Notes: generated by a model not told the origin, from the sequence alone. A stretch of DNA of 43,584 nt from Lentisphaerales bacterium (GCA_030622955.1 JAUXFM010000011.1:1-43584); one strand, 5' to 3'. Positions 25,015-35,020 are shown, counted from the stretch's first letter. Translations and numbers: made by a program.

Positions 25015-27054
25015 TCAATCCCACATCTTGCGTAACCGCTCCCCGATATCCGGGCGCATTGCACCAGCGGTGTCGGAATAATACTGATCGTCATCCTGAT
25101 CCGCATCGAGGCAGACATGATCGATTGTTTCGCAGACTTCACTGGTCAGGAACCGGCAGGGCTGAGCATAACTATGTTTATCGGTGTGCTTGTACCAGCG
25201 GTGATAGTACCGATGCGGCCAGGTAATGTAGAGGAAATCGCGGGCGCGGGTCATTGCCACGTAGGTCAAACGCAGCTCCTCCTCGATCTCTTCGGCAGTA
25301 CCCGTCGACATATCAGATGGCAGGCAGCCGTCTGCGGCATGGATAACGGTCACGACATCCCACTCACATCCTTTTGCCGAATGGATTGTCGAAAGGACAA
25401 GCCAGTCCTCGTCCTTCATGGGCGGACCCGCAAGATCGCTGGTCGATGTCGGGGGGTCCAGAGTCAAATCAGTCAGGAAACGCTGGCGCGATTTGTAGCC
25501 CGATGCTATCTGCTCCAGATTCTCAAGGTCCCGCTTCCGGATAACAGGATTATCATAAAGCTTCTCGAGCATGGGATCGTAGAACTTGCGGACGCGATCC
25601 ACCTGCGCCGCAGGACTGGTTCGGGGTTGAAGTATGTCGGTCATGAGTTTCGCAAGCTGCTGAAGCGGCTCCTGTGCCGCAGCGGGTGCCTTAAAACTCT
25701 CGATGCTGCGTGGGTCCTGCTGATGTTGGAGAACATGTGTAATTGCACGTTCTGCGGTTGAAGGACCAACCCCATCGAAAATCTGCAGCACACGGAACCA
25801 GGCGATCTCGTCGAGTGGGTTCTCTGCTATGCGAAGGAAACCAATCATGTCTTTAACATGCGCAGCTTCCAGGAAGCGGAGTCCGCCATACTTATGGTAG
25901 GGAATATTCCGTCTGGTCAATTCCACTTCAAGTGAATCGGACAGATGAGAAGCACGGAAAAGAACCGCCTGTTTCTGCAGTGGGATGCCCTGCTCGTAAT
26001 GTTCGAGGATCGTTTCTATTACGAACTTGTCCTGCCTGCTTTCGTCGGTGCACATGACGAGTTTCGGACGTTGACCGCCTTTGCGGGATGACCAGAGATC
26101 CTTTGTGTAGCGCTCCGTAGCCTGGCCGATCAGGCGGTTGGTGGTGGTGAGGATCGGCGGGACGGAACGATAATTCTGTTCCAGTGTAATGATGGTGGTG
26201 CCTTCAAATTGTTTGGGGAAATCGAGCATATTTCGGACCGTTGCGGCGCGGAAACTGTAAATGCTCTGTGCATCATCACCTACGACCATGATATTGTTGT
26301 TCTTGCGGCGCATGCCCTGCAGGATGCTGGACTGGAGTATGTTTGTGTCCTGGTACTCATCGACGAGTACATAGTCGAACATGTCGTCGATCAACGCGGC
26401 GGTCTCTTTATCCTCGACCAGGCCGGCCCAGTAGAGGAGCAGGTCATCATAATCGAGAATGTTCTTTTTCTGCTTCCGTTCAACGTAGCGCTTGAAAAGG
26501 GTCTTCAGTTCTTCGGCCCACTGTTCACACCAGGGGAAATGATGCTCCAGCACGTAGGCAAGATCCTCGCCACCATTAACACAACGCGAGTAGATATCGA
26601 GACATGTCCCTTTCTTCGGGAACCGCTTGTCGCGGCTGGCAAGGTCCAGGTCATGCCGAATCACGTTCACGAGATCGCGTGCGTCGGCTTGATCCATGAC
26701 CGTGAAATCCTGTTCGAGCCCGGCACGTTTGGCGAACATCCGGAGCAGGCGATTGGCCGTAGCATGGAAAGTGCCGCCCCACACACGACCGGTCATCGAT
26801 GTGCCGCGCGTCGCGATCGCACCGGCACGACGGAGCATCTCCTGTGCGGAACGACGCGTGAATGTGAGCAGGAGGATGCGGCTGGGATCGACCCCCTGCG
26901 AAATCAGGTAGGCAACACGATAGGCCAGCGTACGAGTCTTGCCGCTGCCGGCACCGGCAACAACGAGCAGCGGCCCCTCGCCATGAGTGACCGCCTGCTG
27001 CTGCTGAGGGTTCAATTCGCTAAGCCATTCGAGCTGTTCTGGTTGTTTATTCAC
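25015..27054 (-). CDS. UvrD/PcrA/Rep-type superfamily 1 DNA helicase
   Basis: 679 residues. 3'-5' DNA helicase for repair or replication-restart. Motifs in order are: Q motif LNPQQQQAV (14-22), Walker A VVAGAGSGKTRT (31-42), Ia LLTFTRRSAQEM, II YVLVDEYQDTN, III MVVGDDAQSIYSFRAA, IV TLEQNYRS, V VLSTIHSAKGCEWDVV, and VI LRLTYVAMTRARDFLYI. Motif V has Cys in 'AKGCEW' where most have Leu. The C-terminal tail is shorter than in UvrD and lacks an obvious Tudor-like end, so UvrD, PcrA and Rep cannot be told apart. The start ATG lies 79 bp from the divergent dut gene, sharing its promoter gap. Confidence 0.92.
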   Translation of the reverse strand: MNKQPEQLEWLSELNPQQQQAVTHGEGPLLVVAGAGSGKTRTLAYRVAYLISQGVDPSRILLLTFTRRSAQEMLRRAGAIATRGTSMTGRVWGGTFHATANRLLRMFAKRAGLEQDFTVMDQADARDLVNVIRHDLDLASRDKRFPKKGTCLDIYSRCVNGGEDLAYVLEHHFPWCEQWAEELKTLFKRYVERKQKKNILDYDDLLLYWAGLVEDKETAALIDDMFDYVLVDEYQDTNILQSSILQGMRRKNNNIMVVGDDAQSIYSFRAATVRNMLDFPKQFEGTTIITLEQNYRSVPPILTTTNRLIGQATERYTKDLWSSRKGGQRPKLVMCTDESRQDKFVIETILEHYEQGIPLQKQAVLFRASHLSDSLEVELTRRNIPYHKYGGLRFLEAAHVKDMIGFLRIAENPLDEIAWFRVLQIFDGVGPSTAERAITHVLQHQQDPRSIESFKAPAAAQEPLQQLAKLMTDILQPRTSPAAQVDRVRKFYDPMLEKLYDNPVIRKRDLENLEQIASGYKSRQRFLTDLTLDPPTSTSDLAGPPMKDEDWLVLSTIHSAKGCEWDVVTVIHAADGCLPSDMSTGTAEEIEEELRLTYVAMTRARDFLYITWPHRYYHRWYKHTDKHSYAQPCRFLTSEVCETIDHVCLDADQDDDQYYSDTAGAMRPDIGERLRKMWD

Positions 27055-27071
27055 ACCTCGGATTATAGAGG

Positions 27072-27100
27072 TTGACCGCCAACCATCAACTCTTTAGCAT
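27072..27100 (+). promoter_or_regulatory. Candidate promoter for dut-thyA
   Basis: TTGACC (27072-27077), 17-bp spacer and TAGCAT (27095-27100), in the short gap between the divergent helicase and dut genes. Predicted leader of about 27 nt before the dut ATG at 27134. Confidence 0.45.
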
Positions 27101-27133
27101 GATGCAATCATCATGGTTTCTGGGGGTTATCCT

Positions 27134-27592
27134 ATGGCAACATTGCTTGTAAAAGTGAAGAAACTCAATGAAGAAGCGATTGTTCCATGCCGTGCGCATG
27201 AGGGTGATGCCGGCCTCGATCTCTTCTCCTGCGAAGAGAAGAAACTCGAACCGGGCGAATCTGGCATGATCAAGACAGGAATCGCCATTCAGCTCCCAGC
27301 CGGAACCGAGGCACAGGTGCGACCACGAAGCGGACTTGCGTACAAGAAGCAGGTTACCGTACTCAATACTCCAGGCACCATTGATGAAGGATATCGGGGC
27401 GAAGTGGGTGTGATCATGATCAACCATGGCAGATCCGCTTTCGAAATCCACAAGGGCATGAAGATAGCACAGATGATCGTCAAACCAGTGCTCAACGTTG
27501 ACACCGAAGAGGTCGCCGAACTTTCCGATACCAGTCGTGGGGAGGGCGGATTCGGTTCGACGGGAACAGGGAAGAACAAGCACGAAATGTAG
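27134..27592 (+). CDS. dut: Deoxyuridine 5'-triphosphate nucleotidohydrolase (dUTPase)
   Basis: 152 residues from the second in-frame ATG, which has GGGGG at a suitable distance; an ATG seven codons upstream is less likely. All five trimeric dUTPase motifs are present: [38 protein letters not shown] and the C-terminal [10 protein letters not shown]. It hydrolyses dUTP to dUMP and pyrophosphate, both preventing uracil incorporation and supplying dUMP to the thymidylate synthase encoded 44 bp downstream on the same strand. The pair is probably one operon. Confidence 0.97.
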   Translation: MATLLVKVKKLNEEAIVPCRAHEGDAGLDLFSCEEKKLEPGESGMIKTGIAIQLPAGTEAQVRPRSGLAYKKQVTVLNTPGTIDEGYRGEVGVIMINHGRSAFEIHKGMKIAQMIVKPVLNVDTEEVAELSDTSRGEGGFGSTGTGKNKHEM

Positions 27593-27636
27593 TGCCGAAT
27601 TCGCAATTTTACCACACGGAGGAGCAGTAGCAGCTC

Positions 27637-28740
27637 ATGACAGTTAAAGAGATGGTCGCGGAGAAGGGATTGAGCAAGACGTTTGACGAGGCGCGTAGAG
27701 TTGCTCGTGAATACACGTACAAGATGCGCGATGAAGGGAAGATCTCATTTTGCGAGGCGCCGGAAGCTGGCATTGCCAGTATCCACGTCGCGCGACGCAC
27801 CATTCCCGAAGCATGGGAAGATACGACCATGGCGCTGATGGGGATCGGGCAGACAATCCATACTCATTATGATCCGAAAGGTAAGGATGGCGAATACACC
27901 AGCTTCCCAAGCATTGAAGCAACCGTCATGATGCATATTGAGGAGCCTTTCGGTGAGCCACGGTTCCACAAACACTATCTCGGTGGTTGGATGGGGTTCG
28001 GTGACTACAGGGCGGAAATCGAGGGCGTGAAAGATCACTGGATGATTTCCCCGTCAGACGTTGCCGGGAAGATGAAGGCCGGGCAGTTTGATGAGGTCAA
28101 GGGCGACGAACGCTGGAATTATACTTACAGCCAGCGGCTGCGTTCTTTCCCTTACTTCGACCTGGAAGGCGACCTGAAGACCGTCAACCAGCTCGAATCG
28201 GTCATTAACAACCTTGTTCGCAATCCAACAAGTCGTTCTGCACAGTGCATTACCTGGGATCCGCGTTGGGATCATAACGATGCACAGATGGGGTGTCGGT
28301 GGGACGCGTATCATTCACCATGCCTGCAGAGGTTCTGGTATCGGTTGCAAGAGATGGGAGATGGCTACCGCCTGAACGTGAACGGGCATTGGCGATCGCG
28401 CGATCACCTCAAAGCGGTGCCGACAAATATCTTTGGCGTGACTGAAGGGATTCACGAACAGGTGCGGCTTGGATTGGAAGAGAAGCTCGGCAAGCCCGTA
28501 GCGCGTGGTTCCTATATCGACATCAGTGATTCGCTCCATCTCTATGGTCATTATCTTGACCCACGTATGCAGGGCCTTGATGCTGAAGGCTATCTTGAGG
28601 ATATCTTCCGGATCGCCGGTGGGGAACCGATCGAGGAACGCCTCATCATGCCGGACGGCGACATGTACGAGATGATGATGGAAGATATCCAGCGCGAATA
28701 CGAGTTCCGCGTCAGCAACCCCGATGCCGGGCGAGCGTAA
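27637..28740 (+). CDS. thyA: Thymidylate synthase family protein (archaeal-like type)
   Basis: 367 residues. The C-terminal half carries the thymidylate synthase features: NPTSRSAQCITWDPRWD (phosphate-binding Arg200), the catalytic stretch YHSPCLQRFWYRLQ (Cys229), NVNGHWRSRDHLKAVPTNIFGV, and the ISDSLHLYGHY block. It methylates dUMP to dTMP with methylenetetrahydrofolate. The N-terminal 180 residues are long compared with ThyA of E. coli (264 total) and carry HIEEPFGEPRFHKHYLGGWMGFGDYRAEI. The PCLQR form and length resemble the atypical or archaeal-type branch, not standard ThyA. Linkage to dut fits dTMP synthesis. A dCMP hydroxymethylase-like role is an alternative. The ribosome site GGAGGAG lies 12 nt upstream. 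Confidence 0.83.
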   Translation: MTVKEMVAEKGLSKTFDEARRVAREYTYKMRDEGKISFCEAPEAGIASIHVARRTIPEAWEDTTMALMGIGQTIHTHYDPKGKDGEYTSFPSIEATVMMHIEEPFGEPRFHKHYLGGWMGFGDYRAEIEGVKDHWMISPSDVAGKMKAGQFDEVKGDERWNYTYSQRLRSFPYFDLEGDLKTVNQLESVINNLVRNPTSRSAQCITWDPRWDHNDAQMGCRWDAYHSPCLQRFWYRLQEMGDGYRLNVNGHWRSRDHLKAVPTNIFGVTEGIHEQVRLGLEEKLGKPVARGSYIDISDSLHLYGHYLDPRMQGLDAEGYLEDIFRIAGGEPIEERLIMPDGDMYEMMMEDIQREYEFRVSNPDAGRA

Positions 28741-29239
28741 GAGCAGCTTCGTGGAAATGCGATACTTAGCCCCATCATCTCTTGACCTGCTAAAAAAGCA
28801 GGAGTACATATTGTCTTAAGTCAGTGAGGCGGTCCAGCGAGTTGTGGCGGCCACATTTTATGATTTCGTGGAGAGAGTTTCGCTTTTTGCTAGCTGAAAA
28901 GGGCTTGATTGAGAGAGCTCAGTACGGCAAATGACGATGTTTTTTGGTTGTTGGACAGACCGGTCCTGTGGCGGTGTTATTCATCCGCGTGCAAAATGCT
29001 GCTAGACAGGACTGAAAGCCAGAAAACATGTGGGAAAACTCATCCGTTTCGGGATGGATAGGCAGGCGAATTCGCCTGCGCGCACGGACACTGTGGAAAC
29101 AGTTGTTGCAACCAACGCATTCGCGTATAATGAGCGACCAGAACTGATTGATCAGCGGGCGCTAAAAATCGTCGGTGAAAGGGCGCTTCCGGCCAAGTTC
29201 AACCTACTTGCGCGCTGAGTCCTAAGACAGGAAAAATCA
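28741..29239. other. Long intergenic region before the sulfatase operon
   Basis: About 500 bp between thyA and the sulfatase pair. It contains a small hairpin CCTGC-A-rich loop-GCAGG (28786-28802) and a good promoter near 29103. A 62-codon open frame at 29030-29218 overlaps that promoter and has no family resemblance, so I do not call it. I see no RNA gene here. Confidence 0.5.
29103..29131 (+). promoter_or_regulatory. Promoter for the sulfatase operon
   Basis: TTGTTG (29103-29108), exactly 17 bp of spacer and a perfect TATAAT (29126-29131). It lies about 110 bp before the first sulfatase ATG at 29240. The -35 is weak, but the -10 is ideal. Confidence 0.55.
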
Positions 29240-30775
29240 ATGAATCGTAGAAATTTCTTGAAAACGGCAGGAATGGGTGTTGCCGGATTAGCTTTTGCAG
29301 GATCGGCGTATGCAAGCGGTAAATCAGGAAAGCCCAATATCCTTATTATTGTTACCGACGACCAGGGTTATGCCGATCTCAGCGCATATGCGCATCATGC
29401 CAGGGACATCAATACACCCAATATGGACCGCATTGCCAGGGACGGCATGCTGTTTACTCAGGCATATGTAACCGCTCCGGTATGCAGTCCGTCTCGTGCC
29501 GGATGGAATACAGGTCAATACCAGCAGCGATGGGACCCATCAGCAAGCTGGACGCCGGGATTACCTGCAAAGGTTAAAACTATTGCAGAATATTTAAAAG
29601 GCGCCGGCTATGCTACAGGAAAAATAGGAAAAAGTGATTTCGGGAAGGGCTATCATTCTGCAAAGGCAAGAGAATATCCATTGAACCATGGATACGACGA
29701 GTTTCTCGGATTTTCAGCACATGCACATGATTATTTTGCGCTTTCGGAAGATATAGCAAAGCGAACTCCCGACCCTAACGGCACCAGCGCTCATCTCGGA
29801 CCGCTCATGCATAACAATAAGAAGAAAAGTTATGATAATGGCTATATAACGAATATCTTAACGGATGCAGCTATTGATTATATCAAGCTTAACAAGAAAA
29901 AGCCCTTTTTCCTTACTGTAGCATATAACGCGGTACATCATTTAATTCATGAAGTGCCTGAAGAATATCTGAACAAATTCGGCGTAAAACCAATTCCGAA
30001 ATATGATCCCGATACAATGGGGAAATACAACAATTACTATAGAAAATATTGTACGCTCGGTGCAATCAATGATCAGGACATGCGCAAATATTATCTGGCC
30101 AATTTAGATTGCATGGATGACAATATTGGACGACTGCTGGATGCACTGGACCAATCCGGGTTAACAGAGAACACGCTAATTATCTGTTTTGCCGACAATG
30201 GTGGCTCACCTTTGACGGGCGCCTGCAACCGTCCCCTTCGCGGTTCGAAATACAATCTGCACGAAGGCGGAATCAGGGTTCCTTTTGTGATGCGATGGCC
30301 TGCCGGAATGCCAAAGAATAAAAGCTACAATTCTCCCGTGAGCACTCTTGGCATTCTTCCCACCTGCCTGGAAGCGGCAGGTCTGTCCGTTCCCGAAAAC
30401 AGCAACCTTGACGGCACAAGCATCTTACGCGTTGCTTGTAATGAAACAGAGACGGGTGGTAAGCCCAAACCACTCTTCTGGCAATGGAGGAACACGTTTG
30501 CAGTCCGTTTGGAAGATTGGAAACTGACAAATGCAAAAATACAGCACACCAAGAACGTGAATACAAGTCAGATCATCAAGGGGCCGGATTCAGGAAAAAT
30601 GCAGTTATATAATTTAAAGGATGATCCTGCGGAACAAAACAATCTCGACCGAAAACATCCGGAAAAAGTCAAGCAGCTGATGGATTTGTATAAGGTCTGG
30701 GCAAAGGCAACAATGGGAACAATCCCTTCATGGGATGGAAAAGAAGAATCCCGCAAAAAAAGGAAGAGGCAATGA
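29240..30775 (+). CDS. Tat-exported sulfatase
   Basis: 511 residues. The N-terminal MNRRNFLKTAGMGVAGLAFAGSA is a twin-arginine signal (RRNFLK), so the folded enzyme is exported. The metal-binding block is PNILIIVTDDQGYADL (32-47). The maturation motif is CSPSR (82-86), with Cys82 becoming formylglycine after an export-independent sulfatase-modifying step. Later parts are NHGYDEFLG, FLTVAYNAVHHL and ICFADNGGSP, all typical S1 features. The C-terminus ends with a basic tail. It overlaps the following sulfatase start by 4 bp (ATGA), so the two are translationally coupled. Base composition is AT-rich compared with the core genes. Natural substrate unknown; probably a sulfated polysaccharide. Confidence 0.95.
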   Translation: MNRRNFLKTAGMGVAGLAFAGSAYASGKSGKPNILIIVTDDQGYADLSAYAHHARDINTPNMDRIARDGMLFTQAYVTAPVCSPSRAGWNTGQYQQRWDPSASWTPGLPAKVKTIAEYLKGAGYATGKIGKSDFGKGYHSAKAREYPLNHGYDEFLGFSAHAHDYFALSEDIAKRTPDPNGTSAHLGPLMHNNKKKSYDNGYITNILTDAAIDYIKLNKKKPFFLTVAYNAVHHLIHEVPEEYLNKFGVKPIPKYDPDTMGKYNNYYRKYCTLGAINDQDMRKYYLANLDCMDDNIGRLLDALDQSGLTENTLIICFADNGGSPLTGACNRPLRGSKYNLHEGGIRVPFVMRWPAGMPKNKSYNSPVSTLGILPTCLEAAGLSVPENSNLDGTSILRVACNETETGGKPKPLFWQWRNTFAVRLEDWKLTNAKIQHTKNVNTSQIIKGPDSGKMQLYNLKDDPAEQNNLDRKHPEKVKQLMDLYKVWAKATMGTIPSWDGKEESRKKRKRQ

Positions 30776-32208
30776 AAAGACGTAATTTCATGAAGATCGT
30801 CGGATGCGGCGCACTGGCAATGGGAACATCCGGCATACAGGTTCTGGCCGCACAGCAAAAGAAACCTAATTTCTTATTTATTCTGATCGATGATCTCGGC
30901 TGGAGCGACGTGAGTTGTTACGGAAGCACATTTTACGAAACTCCGAACATAGACAAGCTTGCGTCGCAGGGCATGCGGTTTACCGATGCCTATGCGGCCT
31001 GTCCGGTGTGTTCACCTACTCGCGCGAGTATTATGTCGGGAAAATATCCTGCTCGAAACAATGTTACCGATTGGATTGGAAATCGAAAACAACGATGGAA
31101 GGGATCACTCATTTCCGCTGATTATGTGCATCAGCTTCCGCTGGAGGAACTTACGCTGGCAGAAGCTTTTAAAGAAGCACGATACAAAACATTTTTTGCG
31201 GGAAAATGGCATCTCGGCAACGCACCATTTTATCCGGAACATCAGGGGTTTGACATTAATAAAGGAGGCTACCATAAAGGCATGCCTGCCGATGGGTATT
31301 TTTCACCTTACTCAAATCCGCGCCTGGATAATGGCCCCACAGGCGAACATTTGCCTGACCGGCTTGCTTCTGAAACAATAAAGTTTATTCAGGACAATCA
31401 GAATGAATCTTTCCTTGCGTATCTTTCTTTTTACTCGGTGCACACACCATTGCAGGGCAAGCGGGAACTAATCGAGAAATACAAAAAGAAACTTGAGGAA
31501 AACAAAAGTGCTCAGAAGAATGCAACCTATGCCGCTATGATCCAAAGCATGGATGAAGCTGTGGGTCGTGTCCTGGGAAAGCTTGATGACCTTGGTATTG
31601 CGGATAATACCATCGTTATTTTCATGTCGGATAATGGAGGGTTTGCCCATGCAACATCAAACAAACCATTACGAGGCTGGAAAGGCATTCTTTATGAAGG
31701 TGGTATACGCGAACCCATGATCATTAAGTGGCCGGGCGTAACAAAACCCGGAAGTGAATGCTCTGATCCAGTAATAAGCACTGATTTTTATCCGACCATG
31801 TTGGAAATGGCCGGGTTACCGCTGAAGCCGAGACAGCATGTTGACGGCATAAGCCTGACGCCACTCTTGAAACAGGAAAAGAAGGCGCTAGATCGCGATG
31901 CTATTTACTGGCATTATCCGCATTATAATGCGCACCCGCAGAGTGTTCCCGGCGGCATGATACGTGCCGGAGATTACAAGCTTATAGAATTCTATGAGGA
32001 TATGCGCGTGGAGCTCTATAATCTTAAAGAGGATATAGGAGAGAAAAACGATCTCTCGGAACAAATGCCTGAAAAAGCGGCTGAGCTGAAAAAGATGCTC
32101 CATAACTGGCGCAAAGATGTCGACGCCTGGATGCCTACACCTAATCGGAAATTTAGTAATGAACAGAAAACAAAAAGAAAAAAGAAGGTACCTCCTTCGC
32201 TGCGGTGA
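30772..32208 (+). CDS. Tat-exported sulfatase, coupled to the preceding one
   Basis: 478 residues from the ATG that overlaps the upstream stop (ATGA). A Tat signal (KRRNFMKIVGCGALAMG) precedes the sulfatase core NFLFILIDDLGWSDVSCYG. The formylglycine site is CSPTR (80-84). Other conserved parts are GKWHLGNAPFYPEHQGFD, FLAYLSFYSVHTPL, IVIFMSDNGGFAHATSNKPLRGWKG and the metal-site Lys/His region. The sequence differs clearly from the upstream sulfatase, so the pair probably acts on different positions of one glycan. The Lys-rich C-terminal tail (about 455-478) is low-complexity. It converges on a GH2 gene. Confidence 0.95.
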   Translation: MKRRNFMKIVGCGALAMGTSGIQVLAAQQKKPNFLFILIDDLGWSDVSCYGSTFYETPNIDKLASQGMRFTDAYAACPVCSPTRASIMSGKYPARNNVTDWIGNRKQRWKGSLISADYVHQLPLEELTLAEAFKEARYKTFFAGKWHLGNAPFYPEHQGFDINKGGYHKGMPADGYFSPYSNPRLDNGPTGEHLPDRLASETIKFIQDNQNESFLAYLSFYSVHTPLQGKRELIEKYKKKLEENKSAQKNATYAAMIQSMDEAVGRVLGKLDDLGIADNTIVIFMSDNGGFAHATSNKPLRGWKGILYEGGIREPMIIKWPGVTKPGSECSDPVISTDFYPTMLEMAGLPLKPRQHVDGISLTPLLKQEKKALDRDAIYWHYPHYNAHPQSVPGGMIRAGDYKLIEFYEDMRVELYNLKEDIGEKNDLSEQMPEKAAELKKMLHNWRKDVDAWMPTPNRKFSNEQKTKRKKKVPPSLR

Positions 32209-32359
32209 CCCCTATATGTCGTGTTTCTATGGTTTGCGGCCCCGGACGCCAAGGGTGATGTCTATCATGGTGGCTCATGCGCATTAATCTCTATGTCGCG
32301 ACGATACAGGGCGCATAGCAGGCGTTGCAATGTTGCGCGGAGTGCGGCTTAGGAATAAG

Positions 32360-34810
32360 TCATGAGGGGTTAGGCAGCGTCAGTTCCGTTGACTGCAAGC
32401 CGCTCGATTCCGCCACGACAGATGCTTCTCCTGCATTCCCGTTCCATTGAATCAAGGCCAGGCACTTGCCTCTGAAGGCACGCCGTTGCGGTATTTTGTA
32501 AGGGGAGAGATCGAGCGGATCGCCGTTATCTACGCCAATCAGTTTGATAGGACCTGATAACTGGAACTGAATCGTATTTTGGGCATGCGGGACCATTGTG
32601 CCGTCTGCATCGACAACCTTCACTTCGATGCTTGTCACAGTCCCGTCGCCATTGGCAGTCAGGGTGATTCCTGACGGATCGCCTGCAGTTCTATTGCTGT
32701 TCCTTGCAACCGCTTTCCCTTCGCGGAATCCGATTGCTGTGAGAACGCCGGGCTCGAATGGCACATGCCAGACGAGTTGTTCATCGTCATATTCCTGCCT
32801 GCCAAGCGAGCGACCGTTCAAGGTCAGTTCAACGGCGTCGCAGTTGGTGTATGCGACCATGGGGATAGCCTGTCCTTCTTTACCTGGATGAGTCCAGTGT
32901 GGCAATAGGTGGACCATTGGGGCGTCCGTCCACATGCTCTGGTAGAGGTAGTAATGGTCTTTGGGGAATCCGCAGAGGTCAATGATGCCGAAATTGGCAC
33001 AACGACTGGGCCAGCGATTGGCCTCGCCCAGATAGTCAAAGGATCCCCACCTGAATTCACCAGCCACGAAAGGAAAATCACGTGTCCGCTGCCATGCCTG
33101 CCTGGCACTGATGCGGACCGATGCATTGTCGTATGACGATTGGTAATAAAGGGTAGGATGCCAGGGCTTGGTGAGCTCGAGTGGTTGTTCATGCCCTTCG
33201 TGGTAGTATGTGGCGCACTGTTCTTCTGGAAACAGCTCAGTGTCTGACAGGTCATCAATGGGGAAGACACGTTTTGCCAAATTGCCCATGCTGCCTGTGT
33301 CATCGTTGTTTTGTTCCCATGGCGCAGGAAATGCGACGCGCCGCCAGTGCGTTTGAGTACGGTAGACGCCACGCGTTTGATACGTGTGCGGCGCCTCGGT
33401 ACATACAATCGGGACGTTAGGATATTTCCGATGGAAAGATTCCAGCACGCCTTTTTCTTCCCCGTATCCGTTGAAGCCAATGACATCCAATTGCGAGGAG
33501 CGCCCGTCGTCACTCATGCCGCGTGTGGGATCGTTTCCGCCTTGCGTGACGGGGCGCGTAGGGTCAAGTTCATGAAATAGGTTGATCAAACGGTTCTGAG
33601 TTTCCGGCGTCGCACCTGTGACCTCATTACCGATGCTCCAGATCACCACGCAGGGATGGTTGCGGTCACGCTTTATGAAGCGAGTGAGATCATCTTTCCA
33701 ATGGGCGTCAAAATCATTGCCGTAATCGTGCTCGGCTTTGGCCGTTTCCCAGCCATCCAGGGCCTCATCAATGACGAGCAATCCCAGTTCATCGCAGAGC
33801 CGATAGAAATCAGGAGCGAACGGGTTATGTGCCGTTCGGATTGCATTGCACCCCATTTGTTTCAGGAGAGTCAGCCGATAGTGCAGGAGGTCATTGGGAA
33901 TGGCTGCGCCGACCGCCCCGGCCGTGTGGTGATCACAGACCCCCTTCATCTTGGTAATCTTGCCATTCAGCTTGAATCCGAAATCTCCCCCGAACTCGAT
34001 CGATCGGAATCCCACGCGTGTGATGTAGGAATCGTGTTGGCCGTCATCTGTGCTCAGATCCATCTTGAGCGTATACAGATTCGGCAGATCCGGGGACCAG
34101 AGCAATGGCGAGTCCATGGTGCCGGTCAGACTGGGCGATGCATTCTCTCGGCCAGGGATATCGACTGTCACATTCTGAGTGCTTACGGTTTCGTCCTGAT
34201 CATTGATCAGGGCGACTTGCAGTGAAGCGCGACGTTTGTCGGATGTTGTGTTTACGAGGCGAGTGTTGATCTCATATGTTGAGCTATCTTGTGAGCATTC
34301 TCCTGTTGTGAAGAAAGTATCGGAGTCGTCAATGTACGTGGCTGGTGTTGTGAGGAGATGGACGGGTCTATAGATGCCTGATCCCGTATACCATCGACCA
34401 CTGCGAGGCCTGGAGTGGTCAACGCGCACGGCGATCACATTTTTATCCGGTCTCAGATAGGGTGTCAGATGGTAATCAAAGCCAATGTAACCGTTGGGTT
34501 GATGGCCAAGATGTTGTCCGTTGATCCATACATCGCTGTGTACATAGATGCCGTCGAAATCGATGATCACGCGCTGGCCGGTCCAGGCGTCATTCTGGGT
34601 CAAGACCTTACGATACCAGCCGATACCTGCAGGCAGGTAGCCGCCCTGCCAATCGGTGTCGTGATCGGGCGAGTAGTTGCCTTCGATGCTCCAGTCGTGG
34701 GGCAGGTTCAGCATTCGCCAATCTTGATCGTCGAATTCGATTTGTTCAGCGCCTGCCGGATCACCTAACGCAAAGCGCCAATCCTTACTTATGTCTTGAT
34801 AATTCCTCAT
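32360..34810 (-). CDS. Beta-galactosidase-type glycoside hydrolase (GH2)
   Basis: 816 residues from the ATG at 34810, which begins the normal GH2 sequence MRNYQDISKDWRFALGD; the frame is open 72 codons further upstream, but that extension has no family similarity. Domains in order: jelly roll (5-155, PHDWSIEG...GIGWYRKV...GSGIYRPVHL), Ig-like domain, TIM barrel (from about 285) and a C-terminal Ig-like region of the DUF4982 kind. The acid/base is E396 (WSIGNEVTG), and the likely nucleophile is E472 (VCTEAPHTYQTRGVY, as in the 'SETAS..SRG.Y' group). FVAGEFRWGSFDYLGE is also present. No signal peptide is visible, so it may be cytoplasmic. It faces the sulfatase operon and shares a promoter gap with marR. 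Confidence 0.92.
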   Translation of the reverse strand: MRNYQDISKDWRFALGDPAGAEQIEFDDQDWRMLNLPHDWSIEGNYSPDHDTDWQGGYLPAGIGWYRKVLTQNDAWTGQRVIIDFDGIYVHSDVWINGQHLGHQPNGYIGFDYHLTPYLRPDKNVIAVRVDHSRPRSGRWYTGSGIYRPVHLLTTPATYIDDSDTFFTTGECSQDSSTYEINTRLVNTTSDKRRASLQVALINDQDETVSTQNVTVDIPGRENASPSLTGTMDSPLLWSPDLPNLYTLKMDLSTDDGQHDSYITRVGFRSIEFGGDFGFKLNGKITKMKGVCDHHTAGAVGAAIPNDLLHYRLTLLKQMGCNAIRTAHNPFAPDFYRLCDELGLLVIDEALDGWETAKAEHDYGNDFDAHWKDDLTRFIKRDRNHPCVVIWSIGNEVTGATPETQNRLINLFHELDPTRPVTQGGNDPTRGMSDDGRSSQLDVIGFNGYGEEKGVLESFHRKYPNVPIVCTEAPHTYQTRGVYRTQTHWRRVAFPAPWEQNNDDTGSMGNLAKRVFPIDDLSDTELFPEEQCATYYHEGHEQPLELTKPWHPTLYYQSSYDNASVRISARQAWQRTRDFPFVAGEFRWGSFDYLGEANRWPSRCANFGIIDLCGFPKDHYYLYQSMWTDAPMVHLLPHWTHPGKEGQAIPMVAYTNCDAVELTLNGRSLGRQEYDDEQLVWHVPFEPGVLTAIGFREGKAVARNSNRTAGDPSGITLTANGDGTVTSIEVKVVDADGTMVPHAQNTIQFQLSGPIKLIGVDNGDPLDLSPYKIPQRRAFRGKCLALIQWNGNAGEASVVAESSGLQSTELTLPNPS

Positions 34811-35020
34811 TTGTGCCAGAGTGAAGTGTAGAAGACGGGGCGAGGAATTGTACAGAAATAAGTTGTGCGTCGGCAACCATCTTGCCACGCGATCCGGGGA
34901 ATATCTCGGCCAGCTTCGCCATGCATTGTTCTCTGAGGGCCAGACTGATGGTGGCTTCGAATTGGGGTGAGGGTGATCAGGAGAATGCCTACCGCTCTGC
35001 CGATTCATCCGGATTATCCC

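Noticed and set aside
29030-29218. 62-codon open frame before the sulfatase operon
   Set aside because: It overlaps a good promoter, has no clear ribosome site and shows no similarity.
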